64,000 bases of DNA from Microstegium vimineum (taxonomy: Eukaryota; Streptophyta; Magnoliopsida; Poales; Poaceae), in the NCBI GenBank assembly GCA_022036555.1, contig CM039134.1, positions 10,912,818-10,976,817 of the forward strand. The letters are read 5' to 3'. Below, piece after piece: positions 45,497 to 56,750 of the stretch. Each line of letters begins with the position of its first letter. Within the stretch, counting starts at the first letter, position 1. Below the pieces are notes generated by a model. The model ran no database searches. It saw only the letters and a program-made list of their open reading frames with translations, and was not told the origin of the DNA. Position numbers and translations under genes: made by a program.

Positions 45497-46458
45497 GAGC
45501 CTGCTCGCTGGAGCTCGGATTAAATGGGTAGTATTACCGATATGGTCTGTTCAAAGTGATATGATCAAAAGTAGTATTACCGATATGGTCTGCTCAAAGT
45601 GATCTGATAAAAAAAGTCCCGGTTATAGTTACATACAAAAGTTTAAGCTTTATTTAATTATAGATGGAAAATGGTCCTTGAGTTAGTTTAGCTCGGGATG
45701 TCATCTAGATTCCTAAACTTTTGAAACTACACTTCGAAGTCTCTAAACTTATTAATCATGCTACATAAGGTCTAAATCACTCTAACTTGAGTTAATCCAC
45801 TAGCATGCCATGCTGATTGCATGGTGAAATGGTACTGATATGTGTGTCCGTATGTTGCTCTCATCTCCTATCGTCCTACCGGCATGTGGCCCCCTATCTT
45901 GATACCATGTCAATATGTAGCCAACTCTTTTCTTCATGAACACAGAGCGGCAGCTCTGTACATGCAGACCGTAGTGGTTGTGTGAATCATTACCTGACTA
46001 GCACAACTAGCAGTCTCGCAGCATATTATTACTTGAAAAAAATTTAACAAAGTTGCCTTTAGTAAACGACTTCATCATCACTACCGACTACAGAAATCAT
46101 GTGATGGGAGTAATTGATTACCAAAGAAAAGTACTGAACTTGAAGGCACACTATCTCAAGAACGCTGAAGGGACGGCCTGAATAATATCAATTTGAAGGG
46201 ACCAGGCCACCAGGGCACAAGGGATCCGCAGGAACAAGAGTACTCTATAAATACTATCGGTTGTATCACTCCTGAGGCAGCAAAACACAATGAAAAGTGT
46301 TCACATCCAACACAGAAATAACAACGCAGGCAAAGGAGATGGTAGTGTTAATTAGTGTAGATAGGGCTAGCTGCACACTTACAGGCTTGGAAGGCATCAT
46401 GAAAATTGAGGTTGATAATCAGATCGTCTCTTACTTCTACTAGTAACATTTTGCTGTA

Positions 46459-48427
46459 GAGTCTTTTGCACTCGTGCCATTGAAAAAGTTGTCAGTTCCA
46501 CACGAGCCACTAAAAAGTTGAGGCAGTCTTGTATGCCACCGCGCTAAACTTTTTTACCATACGCGTCATTCCGTCCACCTTCTGTCATGTTTTGACCGTT
46601 TGACACCCTTGACGTGTGGATCCAGTTAGCTAAAAAGTCAAAAATGCCCCTCAGTTTCAATACCTTATCCTCTTCTCCTTCACCTGAACCCACGTGCTGC
46701 ATCACCAGCGTCATCTCCCTCGCGCCGCCCGCGGCCAGGCGGACCTCCCCGTGTGCGTGCAAGACGGCGTCGGAGGTCGGCCACGCGCAGCTCACACCGC
46801 TGCACCTGGCCGCGGCGGACATGGGAGGTATCCTGTGGCAGGCCATCACGGGCGCGTCGGGGGGCGACGGTGCCCCAGTGCGGGCGTGCAGACCCGCCGT
46901 AGCGCGACCCGGACGAGGGCGCGTGGCTCCCAGCGCGCGACGGCGCCCCACGCACGGGCACGACAGAGGCGGCGGCGTTGTCCACGGGCGGAACCAGCTC
47001 TGCGAGTGGCGGCGGCCATGTCGCACACTGTTGTAGCCAGGGACTGAGCGCGCGGTGGGGCACTGGAACAGCGCTCGCGGCACCAGGACGAACGGCGTCG
47101 GGGCGGGGGCGGGCACGCAGCCGCGGCCGGAGTCTCGCCGGTCGGAGCGCACGTTCGCGGATCCATGTGGGGAGTCTAGCCGGGCTTGGGTCCACCTCCG
47201 CGTGTATGCCGACCGCGGCGGCCGCGTCCGTGCTCGACTGTGTGGCGGCCATGGCAGCAGCAGCCTCCAACATCGTCGTAGGGGGACGAGATGGTGGAGG
47301 TGGCCGCAGCTCCGCTCCCAGGGGCACGCCGGGTAGAGGACTCCGCCACTGGCGGCGGCGGCGGCCATGTCGTGGCTGCTCGTTCGTCCGAGCGCGACTA
47401 AGGGGAGGTGGCAGTGGATGGAGGAATGGGAGGGAAGGAGGAGGAGGAGGGTGGGGTAGGGGATGGCGCCAGTGCCGCCGGCCGCCGCCGGGGAGGCCAG
47501 GGGCGCTAGGGCTGGGACCTGGGAGCAGGGTTTCACTAACCGTTTCGCCGTCGGGAACCGGTCCCGGGCGGTTTGCCCGTTACCGACGGTAACCGCCCAA
47601 ACCGGCCCCAAACCGAACGGTTTGCATTTTGAATTCAAACGGCGTAGTTCAAACGGTTTGGGACCGGTAACCGGTCCCCGTCCGGTTTGGGCCGGTTACC
47701 GACGGTATCGCCCCAAACCAAATTTCAAATTTGAAAAAAAAATCGAAAATGCTGAAAAAATTCCTAAAAATAGTTCATGATTTATAGAGTCGAATGGTGC
47801 AATTTTTTTTTCAAATTGGAGTTCGTTTGCTATTTATTTTGACGCGTACAAGTTTGAAAAAAAATAAAAAAGATCTTTTTTTTCAAACTTGTACACGTCA
47901 AGATAAATAGCAAACGAACTCCAATTTGAAAAATCTGTACACCATTCGACTCTATAAATCATGAACTAATTTTAGGAATTTTTTCAGCATTTTCGATTTT
48001 TTTTTCAAATTTGAAATTTGAATTCAAACCGGTACCGAAACCAAACCGGTCCCGGGCGATTTGCTGGTAACCGGTCGGTAACCGCGGTTACCGTTCGGTT
48101 TCGGAAACCCTGCCTGGGAGTGCATCGCGACACTTTTTCCCCTCCGCCCCCTCAATTCACGCACGGGCATTTGCTAGTGAGAAAAAATAAAAAAAGTGAA
48201 AAAGAAATGGATAAAAAAATTAAAAATAAAAATGAGAGAATATATTCTTAAGGGCATTGTGGATCTTTTCCACCCTGGTTTGACAACGTTAGTGGCATAA
48301 CTGAACGGAATGACACGTATGGCAAAAAAGTTTAGCGCGATGGCACACACAACTACCTCAACTTTTTAGTGGCTCGTGTGGAACTGACAAGTGACAACTT
48401 TTTTAATAACATGAGTGGAAAAGACTC
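46459..48427. mobile_element. Mutator-like element with GC-rich cargo (Pack-MULE-like)
   Basis: Perfect 9-bp target duplication TTTGCTGTA (46450-46458 and 48428-48436); the empty site is visible in beta-1 near 30079 and beta-3 near 58629. Long inverted terminal repeats of about 150 bp begin GAGTCTTTTGCACTCGTGCC, with the inverse ending GAAAAGACTC. The interior 46680-47517 and 48121-48180 is GC-rich and unlike the surroundings. The plus strand near 46787-46816 reads QLTPLHLAAADMGG, like an ankyrin repeat, which hints at a captured gene fragment. It has no transposase. Confidence 0.85.
47526..48112. mobile_element. hAT MITE nested in the Mutator-like element
   Basis: 587 bp with ends CAGGGTTTC and GAAACCCTG and a perfect 8-bp target duplication CCTGGGAG (47518-47525 and 48113-48120). 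Almost the whole element is one large inverted repeat (arms about 47690-47880 and 47880-48020 plus GGTAACCGGTC-rich flanks). Confidence 0.92.
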
Positions 48428-48583
48428 TTTGCTGTATGTATGGCACATCCTGAAATATTTGTCGTCGTCATCCATGAAACATCAGGTCATGACGACCACA
48501 CTGGGATGGAGGCATCGAGTGCGCGGCCCATTTCCGTCCACCTCGCTACTCACCTTCTCTGAGAAAGGCAGACAGCGTCGACG

Positions 48584-49383
48584 GGGCGGACGCACGGGGG
48601 CTGGGGGGTGGGGCTGCAGCCCCCCGTAGGCTGAAAATAATGGGAACAGGTTTCCCCGGCGGCCCAGCCCACACACGCACGCAGAGCCGCAGAGAGCCGC
48701 ACGCAGGCACGCCGCACGCATCCGCTCGCGACTCGGGCGTCCGCATCGCGCCCCGCCGCCGCTTCTCGCCTGCTCGCGCGCTCGGCTGCTCCCTGCTCGC
48801 CTCCAGGCTCCAGCCCTCCACGCCGGCGCGCCGCTCCGCTCGGCGCTCGCCCCCTGCAGGACTGCAGCTCTGCTCCGGCCTCCGAGTTCCAGCGTCCGGC
48901 CTTCGCCCTTCAACCCTAGCCGGGAGCTCGGGAGCCGGACTGCCGGAGTACAAGGCCGTCGCAGGCCCCAGCCCGCCACCGGCCGCCGCAGCCAGGCGGC
49001 AGGCCTCAGCGGCTCAGCCCCCGCCTCGGCCAGCTGCCCAGGCGCCCATCTTCAACGCAGCGCACAGCGCAGGCACCAGGCAATGCCCAGGCCAGGCCCT
49101 AGGGTGAGAAAACTGACCTCCTCAGCTCCTCTCTTTGCTATTTTTCATTATTATAGTTTTATTTTCAGTCAGTGATCCAAAATCGATTGATTTTACTTTG
49201 TAGAATGAAAAAATATTTTGCTAACAAAGATGTTTCTACTAATGAGAGTCGGGTTGAGCACTTTGAATCAATATCAAATTATCAATTTTAGCTACATCTA
49301 TTAGTATACTGTGTCCAACGAGTAAAAATTTTTTTAGACTATGTTATTTAGCCCCCCTTGGTCCGTTTCTGGATCCGCCACTG
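48584..49383. mobile_element. Insertion in beta-2, hAT-like ends uncertain
   Basis: About 800 bp absent from beta-1 and beta-3. The left end GGCGGACGCACGGGGGCTGG and the right end (reverse complement CAGTGGCGGATCCAGAAACG) are only loosely inverted, and no clear 8-bp target duplication remains. The interior 48640-49105 is GC-rich and open in several frames, probably from composition or a captured fragment. Confidence 0.6.
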
Positions 49384-49934
49384 TCGTCACGAGACGTCAA
49401 ATACTGAGGCATGGCGCCGGGCAGTGCGTGCTTGAAGGGACGAACTGCATATATCCAACACTTCCTGCTTTTGAAAGAGATCTTGTACGGTTGTGAAGGT
49501 TGGGAATTCAGGTTTCATATCCAGGTAGGCCTCTCTGAGAAACAATGCGTGTGTGTTCGTGACGTCATTATCAAATCACGGCCGTTTGAACGTCTGAATT
49601 TCCATAAAGCATTTCTGATTCAGTCTTGGAGCTGATGGGCATGCTATGCAATGGAATCAAGGCATTTTTTTTAGTACCTGGGATAAACCCACAATCCATG
49701 TGTACCGCAAATGATACATGCGCCTTTTGTTTCTGCTTTATCATCAATTTTCGCACTTTTGAAAACAGAAGGAAATGAGATGCTTTTTCCTGTACCGAGA
49801 CTCAATCCACGAAACCAACTAGACATACTTTCGTTTTTCAGGGAAATTCATGGCCCTGAACATTTATCAGCTTCGTTTCTCGCCGCAATTCTGAAAATTT
49901 CACAAATAAGTAAATAACTGTATCAAATTCTGTA

Positions 49935-50378
49935 AGACGTCAAGGACCTCAGCTTGATGAACGTTTGCCTAATGCTTCCCCTCTATCAGGCAACCACGAG
50001 GCCACGGCAATCATCATTGGCAATGGCAAGCGCAGCTCCTTTTGGCATGACACATGGGCTGGGAACGAAGCAGGCAGATCGTTTTCCTGCTCTATATAGT
50101 CACTGTATCTGGAAAAAGCTTTCAGTTGCACTTGGAAGCTCGGCAACTGCCTGGAAATTGTCAGTTCAGTGACATGGAGGATGGCAGGCAAGGCACCTTC
50201 TGTTTACCACATGGCAAATTTGACTCAGGAGGTCTATATAGGCTTATAAAATCAAGAGATGGCACACCTATTCTGGCGGCCAAATTTGTATAGGATAGTT
50301 ATGCACAAAGACAAGTTCAGTTCTCTATGTGGTTGTTGATGCAAGGGAGGATTCAGAGCAGGTCTAATCTCCTGAAAA
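49935..50378 (+). pseudogene. LINE 3' fragment in beta-2
   Basis: Same RT zinc-binding-region remnant as 30690-31130 (NGKRSSFWHD-type sequence and the WLLMQGRIQSRSNLL segment), with further small deletions. Confidence 0.8.
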
Positions 50379-50715
50379 AGATTTTTCTTCATGAATGGAA
50401 TACAGGTGAAACATTATCTGACTAGTACAACTAATAGCAGTCTCGCAACATATTATTAATGAAAAAAATGAAAGTTTCCTTTAGAAAAGGACTTCATCAT
50501 CACTACCGAGTACAGAAGACATGTGATGCGAGTAACTGACTGTAACAGAGAAAAGTAGTGAACTTGAAAGCACTATCTCAAGAATGCTGAAGTGACGATC
50601 TGAAATAATGTCAATTTGAAGGGCCAAGGGCTCAAGACACCCTCAGGATTCAGGAAGAAGAGTACTCTATAAATACTACCGGTTCTGTCACTCACTCCTG
50701 GGTGTACAAAATGCA

Positions 50716-50871
50716 ATGAACCGTGTTCGCATCCAACGCAGAAGTAGCAACGCAAGCGAGAGAGATGGTAGTGTAGACAGCCTAGCTAGCTACACACTTG
50801 CAGGCTTGGGAGGCATCATGAAACTAGAGGTTGATCATAAGATTGTCTCTTACTTCTCTTCATTCTACTAG
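50716..50871 (+). CDS. Small ORF of unit gamma-2, unknown product
   Basis: 51 codons; starts MNRVRIQRRSSNASERDG, contains TLAGLGGIMKLEVDHK and ends SYFSSFY. This is the only gamma copy with an intact frame: gamma-1 lacks the ATG and gamma-3 stops in a GCTAGC microsatellite. The basic N-terminus and serine content are notable, but no domain is recognised. It lies 40 bp after a TATAAATA box. Confidence 0.3.
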   Translation: MNRVRIQRRSSNASERDGSVDSLASYTLAGLGGIMKLEVDHKIVSYFSSFY

Positions 50872-51067
50872 CTAGTAACATTTTGCGTACACATGGCGCA
50901 TCCTGAAACATCTGTGTCTTCGGCGCGTCGTCTTGCATGAAAGAAACATCATCAGGCCACGAGGAACACACTAGTGTACGGTGCAGGCATCCCAGTGTGG
51001 AGTGGCGCGAGCAGCTTCGACTCACCCCGCTTCTCGATCGCCTTCTGCTAGGAAGAGGGGTGGCGCA

Positions 51068-52377
51068 TGTTGGAACCACGCAGCGACGAACGCTCTTAGC
51101 TCACGCTCACGAACACAAGCTCGATGTGGAAGATAAACAGTACATAAAGATTTTCCGGCGCCGAACGCCTCGGTCGCCGAACGGCTTCTTTGTTGGCTTT
51201 GATTGCACATACAACTCAAGACACGGACTCCCTGCTGTCTACAGGATGGTTTTATACATCAGGCGGTGCTGCTCCCACGAGTTCTCGTCGGACTCCACGC
51301 ACGAGCCGGACTCGACTTGAGATCTTAACAAACTTGGAAACTTAACGTTGCACACATACGCATCAATCCTAGACAGATACGACACATGCACCTTGCTGAT
51401 GACACCAACACGAGCACGTACCCGCGCGCCATCAACGACTCTAACACGCACACGCACACCGCCATGCACGGACAAGACGAGACGACGTGGTTTATTCTAA
51501 CAATCTCCCCCTAAACCACGACCTCATCGGCGATCCGACCTACAGAAGCGCCGGCTCTTCATCAGCGTTGGCGAACAACGCGTCATCCTTCCTTGGCTTG
51601 GGGCAGTCCCTCGAGAAGTGGTCACGGACGCCACAATTGTAGCACTTGCCCTTGCCGGAGCTGCGTCGGCCCTGACTCGCGCCCGATGCGACGCTGCTCC
51701 CCCGTCGTCGTCGTCACGGCCGCCGCCACCGCCGTTCTGCGCATTGCCCGAACGTGCGCGATCCTTGTTGCGTCGCTGACGAGGGCGTGCCTCCCACTGC
51801 TCCTCCGTGAGCAGCAGATGCCCTGTGCGCTCTCCACCAAGCTCGACGCCGCCGCAACTGCGCTCCACCACGACCGTACGCGGCGAGCTGACTTCACCCT
51901 TCTTATCACCACCAGCCATCACCCTAGCTTTGATACCAATTGTTGAAACCACGCAGCGACGAACGCTCTCAGCTCACGCTCACGAACACAAACTAGATGT
52001 AGAAGATAAACAATACACAAAGATTTTCCGGCGCCGAACGCCCCTACCGCTGAACGGCCTGTATGTTGGCTTTGATTGCACATACAACTCAAGACACAGA
52101 CTCCCTGCTGTCTACAGGATGGTTTTATACACCAGGCGGTGCTGCTTCCACGAGTTCTCGTCGGACTCCACACACGAGCCGGACTCAGACTTGAGATCTT
52201 AACAAACTTGGAAACTTGACGTTGCGCACATACGCATCAATCCTAGACAGATACGACACACGCACCTTGCTGATGGACACCAACACAAGCACGTACCCGC
52301 GCGCCATCAACGACTCTAACACGCACACGCACACCGCCATGCACGGACAAGACGAGACGACGTGATTTATTCTTATA
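51068..52377 (-). mobile_element. Short Copia-type element with only a gag fragment (TR-GAG-like)
   Basis: LTRs 51068-51502 and 51941-52377 (435 and 437 bp, closely similar). The 5-bp target duplication is GCGCA (51063-51067 and 52378-52382). On the minus strand a PBS reading TGGTATCAAAGC (initiator tRNA-Met type, one mismatch) follows the 5' LTR, and a polypurine tract TTTAGGGGGAGAT precedes the 3' LTR. The 438-bp interior holds only gag-derived sequence. Confidence 0.92.
51540..51919 (-). pseudogene. Truncated, frameshifted Copia gag in the short element
   Basis: ATG at 51919, shortly after the PBS. An arginine-, glycine- and aspartate-rich stretch is followed, in a shifted frame, by the zinc knuckle CYNCGVRDHFSRDC and a short acidic C-terminus ending near 51540. 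The capsid part of gag is missing, as is all of pol. Family role: nucleocapsid RNA binding. Mobilisation would need proteins from a relative. Confidence 0.8.
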
Positions 52378-52891
52378 GCGCAGATCAAGCCTCAGATGCC
52401 GAGGCGGTCAGGCGGGGGGTACCGGGCAGTGCTTGATTGAAGGAACAAGCAGCTGAAGTCCATCGACCCCTTCTTCGAAAGAGAGCTAGTGCTGTCGTGG
52501 AGGCTGGGAGTCCAGATTTTGGGCATGTTTGGATCATGGCCTCCCAGACCGCTGCCTGCCAGACAGACGATCATGGGCTCTGGAGGTGGAGGCGTGTGTG
52601 GGAGAGAGAGGCGCGGGGTTGAGGAGTATTATTTTGCCATGCCGCATGAGTCAAGATGCTTTATTGGTTTGGTTTTATTGAACTCTAGGCTAAGGGATCA
52701 ACTACATGTAGAAATTGCTCTTTTTTTACTATTCAGGGTTTCTCGTTTTTTTTTCCTTCACCAATACAACAGTTTCCAACGACTAAGAGTCAAAATGTAG
52801 CCAATTTTTTCTTCACGAATACAAAGTGGTACTCTGTACATACAGGTCGTTGTGGTTGTGAACTAGCAGTCTCGCAAACGTATTAAAAATA

Positions 52892-53929
52892 GGAAAAAAT
52901 CTACTTAACACCCTCACCTATCTAGCGTGCTCTACTTCACAACCCCAACTATAAAACCATGTATTTTACCTCATGAACTTTCGAAAACCAGTTAAATTAC
53001 CCCCTTAGGCAGTTTTAGATGATGGTTTTACTACAATAACGATAGTTTTGTCTTTTTATTTTTTATTTTTTTCCTCTTAATCTTTTAAAAATCATAGTAA
53101 AAACGTAGAAAAATCATAAAATGGAAAATCTAATTTTTTGGACTTCACATGAGTAGATATACACAGTGGCCATATAATATGGTATGTTTTAGTATAAAGT
53201 TTTTGTTGTAGCTTTACATTAATTAGAAAATATAATTTTGTTTGTAATTAATTGGAATAATTCGTAGCCGCAACTTCTATAGTCTAATTTTGGTTCAATT
53301 TTTATGGTGAGATAGTTATTGTATCTTAAACTATAGTTAAATTTTCATACTCATTGGACCATGTATAACTTAGTTATAGATAAATATTAGATTTAACAAG
53401 CATGAAATTAGATTTTTCTATATTAAAGTTATGCTTTATCTATATCTAAGTTGTACATGATCTAATGAGTATGAAATTTTTACTATAGTTCAAGCATATC
53501 ATAATTAGCTCACCATAAAAATTTCACCACAATTGGACCATAGAAGATGCGACTATGAATTATTTCAACTAATTACAGACAAAATTAGAATTTCAATTAA
53601 TCTATGGATACAACAAAAAATTTGTATTAAAACATACCGTATTATATGTCCATTGTGTAGATCTACTCATGTGGAGTCCAACAATTTTTTTCCATTTTAT
53701 GATTTTTCTGTGATTTATTATGATTTTTCAAAGATTTAGTGAAAACAAATAAAAAGACAAAGAAATACAAAACCAATGTTACTGTAGCAAAACCACCATC
53801 TAAAACCGCCTGAGGGGGGTAATTTAACCGATTTTGGAAAGTTCAGGGGGTAGAATACCTGGTTTTATAGTTGAGGGTGTGAAGTAGACCGCGCTAGATA
53901 GGTGAGAGGGGTTAAATAGACTTTTTTCC
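52892..53929. mobile_element. Mutator-like MITE with long inverted repeats
   Basis: 1038 bp, perfect 9-bp target duplication TTAAAAATA (52883-52891 and 53930-53938). Inverted repeats of about 150 bp start GGAAAAAATCTACTTAACAC. AT-rich, no coding. Related to the element at 21371-22040. Confidence 0.92.
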
Positions 53930-54073
53930 TTAAAAATAAGAAAGTTGCCTTAAGAAATGGACTTCATCACTACCAACTACAGAAGCCACGTGAAGTGAGT
54001 AACTAATTATACCACAGAAAAAGTACTGAACTTGAAAGCACTATCTCAAGAACGCTGAAGGGACAACCTGAAT

Positions 54074-54941
54074 TCACCCTGGGCGTTTGGTACTACCGAA
54101 CCGATCGGTTCGATTCCTCGGTACCCAGACTAGTTCGGTTCCTGATGAACTCGGCACCGTTCGGTTCCTCAGAATTCTCGGTACCGAAGAATTTCGGTAT
54201 CGGTAAATTCGGTTTGGTTCCGGTATTTTCTGAAAGTACCAAATACAACAACATGTAACACCAAATTAAGGAGGACAGGAGCATTAAGAAAAAACTGCAA
54301 CTGATAGGAGATGAGATAGCACATGCCGGACAACCAGGCACGCGGTGCTGGACTGCGTCCTGCGGGCGCCGGGCGGATCGACGGCGACGGGTCAACGGCG
54401 ACGAAGGCGAAGGTGCGGGGCCGGGGCGGCGGGGCGACCTAGCTGCTGGCGTGCGGCTGCGCCTGCGCCTGCGCGGACTTCGAGTCGCCGAGTCGGGGGG
54501 AGCCGGGGAGGGGTGCTCGGCCGGCGGCTGCTCGAGGTTGGGGCCTCGGGGGTGTGCGTCGCCGAGTCAGGGGGCTCGGCCGGTCACCGGTGGTCGCTCG
54601 GGGTGTGCGTTGCCGAGTCGGGGGGGGGGGGGGGGGGCTCGGTCGGCGGCCGCTCAGGGTCGGGGTCGGAGGTGTGCGAGTGCGAGAGCTGAGACTGAGA
54701 GGGTAGTCTGGGAAGTGAGAATGAGTGACCTAGGGTTTTTCATTTTAGATGGGCCTTGTTGGGCTAGTTCGGTACAGATCGGTATTTTCGGTTTACCGAG
54801 GTATAGAACCGAAAATACCTCGATAAATTCGGTACCAGATAACTTGGAACCGATTTTTCCAGTTTCGGTAAATTCGGTTCGGTTCTCGGTAAATTCGGTT
54901 CGGTTCGGTTCTCAGTTTTCGGTATTTCATGCCCAGGGTGA
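54074..54941. mobile_element. hAT element, non-autonomous, GC-rich interior
   Basis: Ends TCACCCTGGGC and GCCCAGGGTGA, with an 8-bp target duplication ACCTGAAT (54066-54073) and GCCTGAAT (54942-54949), one change. The subterminal regions are full of CGGTTCGGTT and GGTAAATTCGG motifs. The interior 54340-54720 is GC-rich, with an apparent captured or low-complexity sequence and a 14-G run near 54620. Confidence 0.9.
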
Positions 54942-55214
54942 GCCTGAATAATGTCAATTGAAGGGACCAGGGCACATGGGGATCCGGAGGTAGAAGAGTG
55001 CTCTATAAATATGTATCACTCCCGGGGCTGCAAAATGCAATGAACTGTGTTAGCACGATCCAACATAGAAATAGTAACGCAAGCTACACAGCAAGCTGAG
55101 GGAGATGATGGTGGATTGGTAGGTAATGTAGGGAGTGCGAGTTGTACACTTACGGGCTTGGAAGGCATCATGAAACTAGAGGTTGCTTGCTCCTCATCGC
55201 TTACTTTATACTAG

Positions 55215-55257
55215 TACAAAAAACATTAACCGTGGCGGTTAAACTGATTAACCGTGG
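55215..55257. other. Junction scar resembling a CACTA end
   Basis: ACTAGTACAAAAAACATTA followed by two copies of TTAACCGTGGCGG. This resembles the CACTAGTACAAA terminus plus subterminal repeats of a CACTA element (compare 5095-5133) and joins alpha-3 directly to the carrier gene copy. No matching second end is present. Confidence 0.6.
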
Positions 55258-56230
55258 CGGAATTGCCTTCATGACGTACGAGACATTGAAGAGCTTGCTC
55301 TCAAGCATTGAAACAGACGATGGGAGCTGAGGTTTCCCATTTTACAACGAGGTTAAACTTCAGTGATTTTTTGTCCCTAGGTTACCATCAGAATGTAAGG
55401 GCATTAGAGTGGTTACACCACTGGCATTGTGGCAGTTTTGTAGAAGTTGGTAGGACAACCTGAGGTGTACAAATAGTCTTGTGTTGTACCATAGGCTAAA
55501 AAGAGCAAATAAGCACTTCATCTTGTGTTCCTTTGCATTATGCTCCAGTTTTGTGTTATGAAATGTAATGGCCCATCAAGGAGGGAAAAAAGGGGGCGAA
55601 AATGAATGATTTTACTGGTTTAGTTTTGACTTGTAACAATTGTGTTTGCTGTGCACCAAAGGGATGTGTGCATCAACTTCACATTGTGTCCAAAAAACCT
55701 TTTTAACTTTCTAGGGTAAACTTATAGGAATGCATGAGAACTTCTAACTGCGATTTCCTTCTGATTTGGAAGTTGAAGTCAACATGGTGTCCTTCTGGCT
55801 GATGCATTTCTGCACATATTGGTATATAAAGAACTAAGATATGAGATTATCCTTAACGTCTGTAGTAAAGATTATCCAACATAACAAAATTTTGATAAAC
55901 TGTTGTCATGGATTTGTTGTACTACTTTGCTCCAGGTTTTTTTTATTATATATATAGGGAGGATGGAATATTGTGTGCTCGTGACACATTCAGCTGATAC
56001 AAGAATCCTTAAAACTACCATACAAGAGTGAGATCACCAGGACTATTATTGAGTGTATTTTGTCCTCGACTCTGCATTGCACATACTCCTACCTCCTAAG
56101 CCTTTTGTGTCAAATAATCATACCCAAGAGCTCTCTCTGCGCCAATAATATTTCACATCTATACAATAAACAATATTAGGTGAAACTACGCAATGGAATT
56201 TGGAGAGATCGGAGACCGGCGAGAGATGCC
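55258..56230 (+). pseudogene. Duplicated 3' end of the mitochondrial carrier gene
   Basis: 55258-55330 matches the last 73 bp of carrier exon 7 (GIAFMTYETLKSLLSS in frame, to the stop codon), and 55331-56230 matches its 3' UTR and downstream sequence. It differs by a few substitutions (for example Asp to Glu near the end) and by about 290 bp present only here (55678-55965). No upstream exons. Not functional by itself. Confidence 0.93.
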
Positions 56231-56263
56231 AGCATACCTACAACATCTTCAAACAGATCATCA

Positions 56264-56475
56264 GGGCAGTCTCAGTGCAAGACTCTATCATAGAGTCTAA
56301 GTCTAAGAGTATTTATTATCATTTATTTATGGTATTTTGTTGATGTGGCAATATATTTATTGAAAAGAGAGGGTGAAAAAACAAGACTTCAAGCCTTATT
56401 TAGACTCTAAATCCACAATATTCGAGTTAATAAATGAGTTTAGACTCTATGATAGAGTCTGCATTGTGAGTGCCC
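56264..56475. mobile_element. PIF/Harbinger-type (Tourist-like) MITE
   Basis: 212 bp with ends GGGCAGTCTCAGTGCAAGAC and its near-inverse ending GAGTGCCC. Flanked by TCA at 56261-56263 and 56476-56478, a 3-bp duplication typical of the group. It contains the palindrome GACTCTATCATAGAGTC near each end. Confidence 0.85.
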
Positions 56476-56570
56476 TCATATATCAATTCTTTTTCTCCCT
56501 CTAAAAAATTAGGTGGGAAATTTTGTAGCCCAAGATCCACCATAAACGGTAGAAGTCATAACAAACGCTC

Positions 56571-56750
56571 AATTTTTTTTTTGAAAGGAGATTAACTCGG
56601 CTTTTGAGAAAGCCAATAACAGAGTAATACATGCTGGTGAAACCAGTTCAAAACAAAGGAACAGACAGCAAAACAAAGCAAACTCAAGAGCTAGAGAGGC
56701 TAGTTCTTAAGATAACCGATGCAAACTGTAAAGCTATAACAGCCTGACAC
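56571..56750 (-). mobile_element. Probable LINE 3' end remnant, minus strand
   Basis: A T run followed by GAAAGGAGATTAACTCGGC, the look of a reversed LINE 3' tail. It interrupts sequence that is continuous upstream of alpha-2. Target duplication not resolved. Confidence 0.4.

Larger units (their letters stand above)
44451..45928 (+). repeat. Array unit alpha-2 with upstream homology
   Basis: 44451-44640 matches sequence before alpha-3 and alpha-4. The unit proper opens at 44641, has TATAAATA at 44916-44923, a 60-codon small ORF at 44952-45134 and a second ORF at 45293-45496. The spacer has a small internal duplication (GTAGTATTACCGATATGGTC) near 45530-45600. Confidence 0.85.
45929..50381 (+). 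repeat. Array unit beta-2, expanded by insertions
   Basis: TATAAATA at 46246-46253. The small ORF is broken by a GTTAATTAGT-type change near 46345. The unit is interrupted by the Mutator-like element 46459-48427 and by the GC-rich insertion 48584-49383, then continues to the LINE fragment at 49935-50378. Confidence 0.85.
50382..52600 (+). repeat. Array unit gamma-2 and block 2 tail, with a Copia insertion
   Basis: TATAAATA at 50668-50675 and an intact small ORF at 50716-50871. The unit is split at 51068-52377 by a short Copia element. After it, 52383-52600 continues with the RELVLSWRLG-type segment and ends near 52620, where an alpha-type upstream sequence begins. Confidence 0.85.
52601..55214 (+). 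repeat. Array unit alpha-3, broken
   Basis: 52620-52805 matches the upstream of alpha-2. The unit opens at 52806 and is split by a Mutator-like MITE (52892-53929) and a hAT element (54074-54941). It has TATAAATA at 55004-55011 and a small ORF from 55040 that stops early (AGCTGAGG). It ends abruptly at about 55214, joined to foreign sequence. Confidence 0.85.

Noticed and set aside
46544..47638. Long minus-strand open frame of 364 codons
   Set aside because: It lies in GC-rich sequence that is open in several frames, crosses the boundary into the nested hAT MITE, and shows no domain; composition explains it.
48482..49107. Open frames of 135-165 codons on both strands
   Set aside because: GC-rich insertion with frames open from composition; biased Arg/Ala/Pro content and no motifs.
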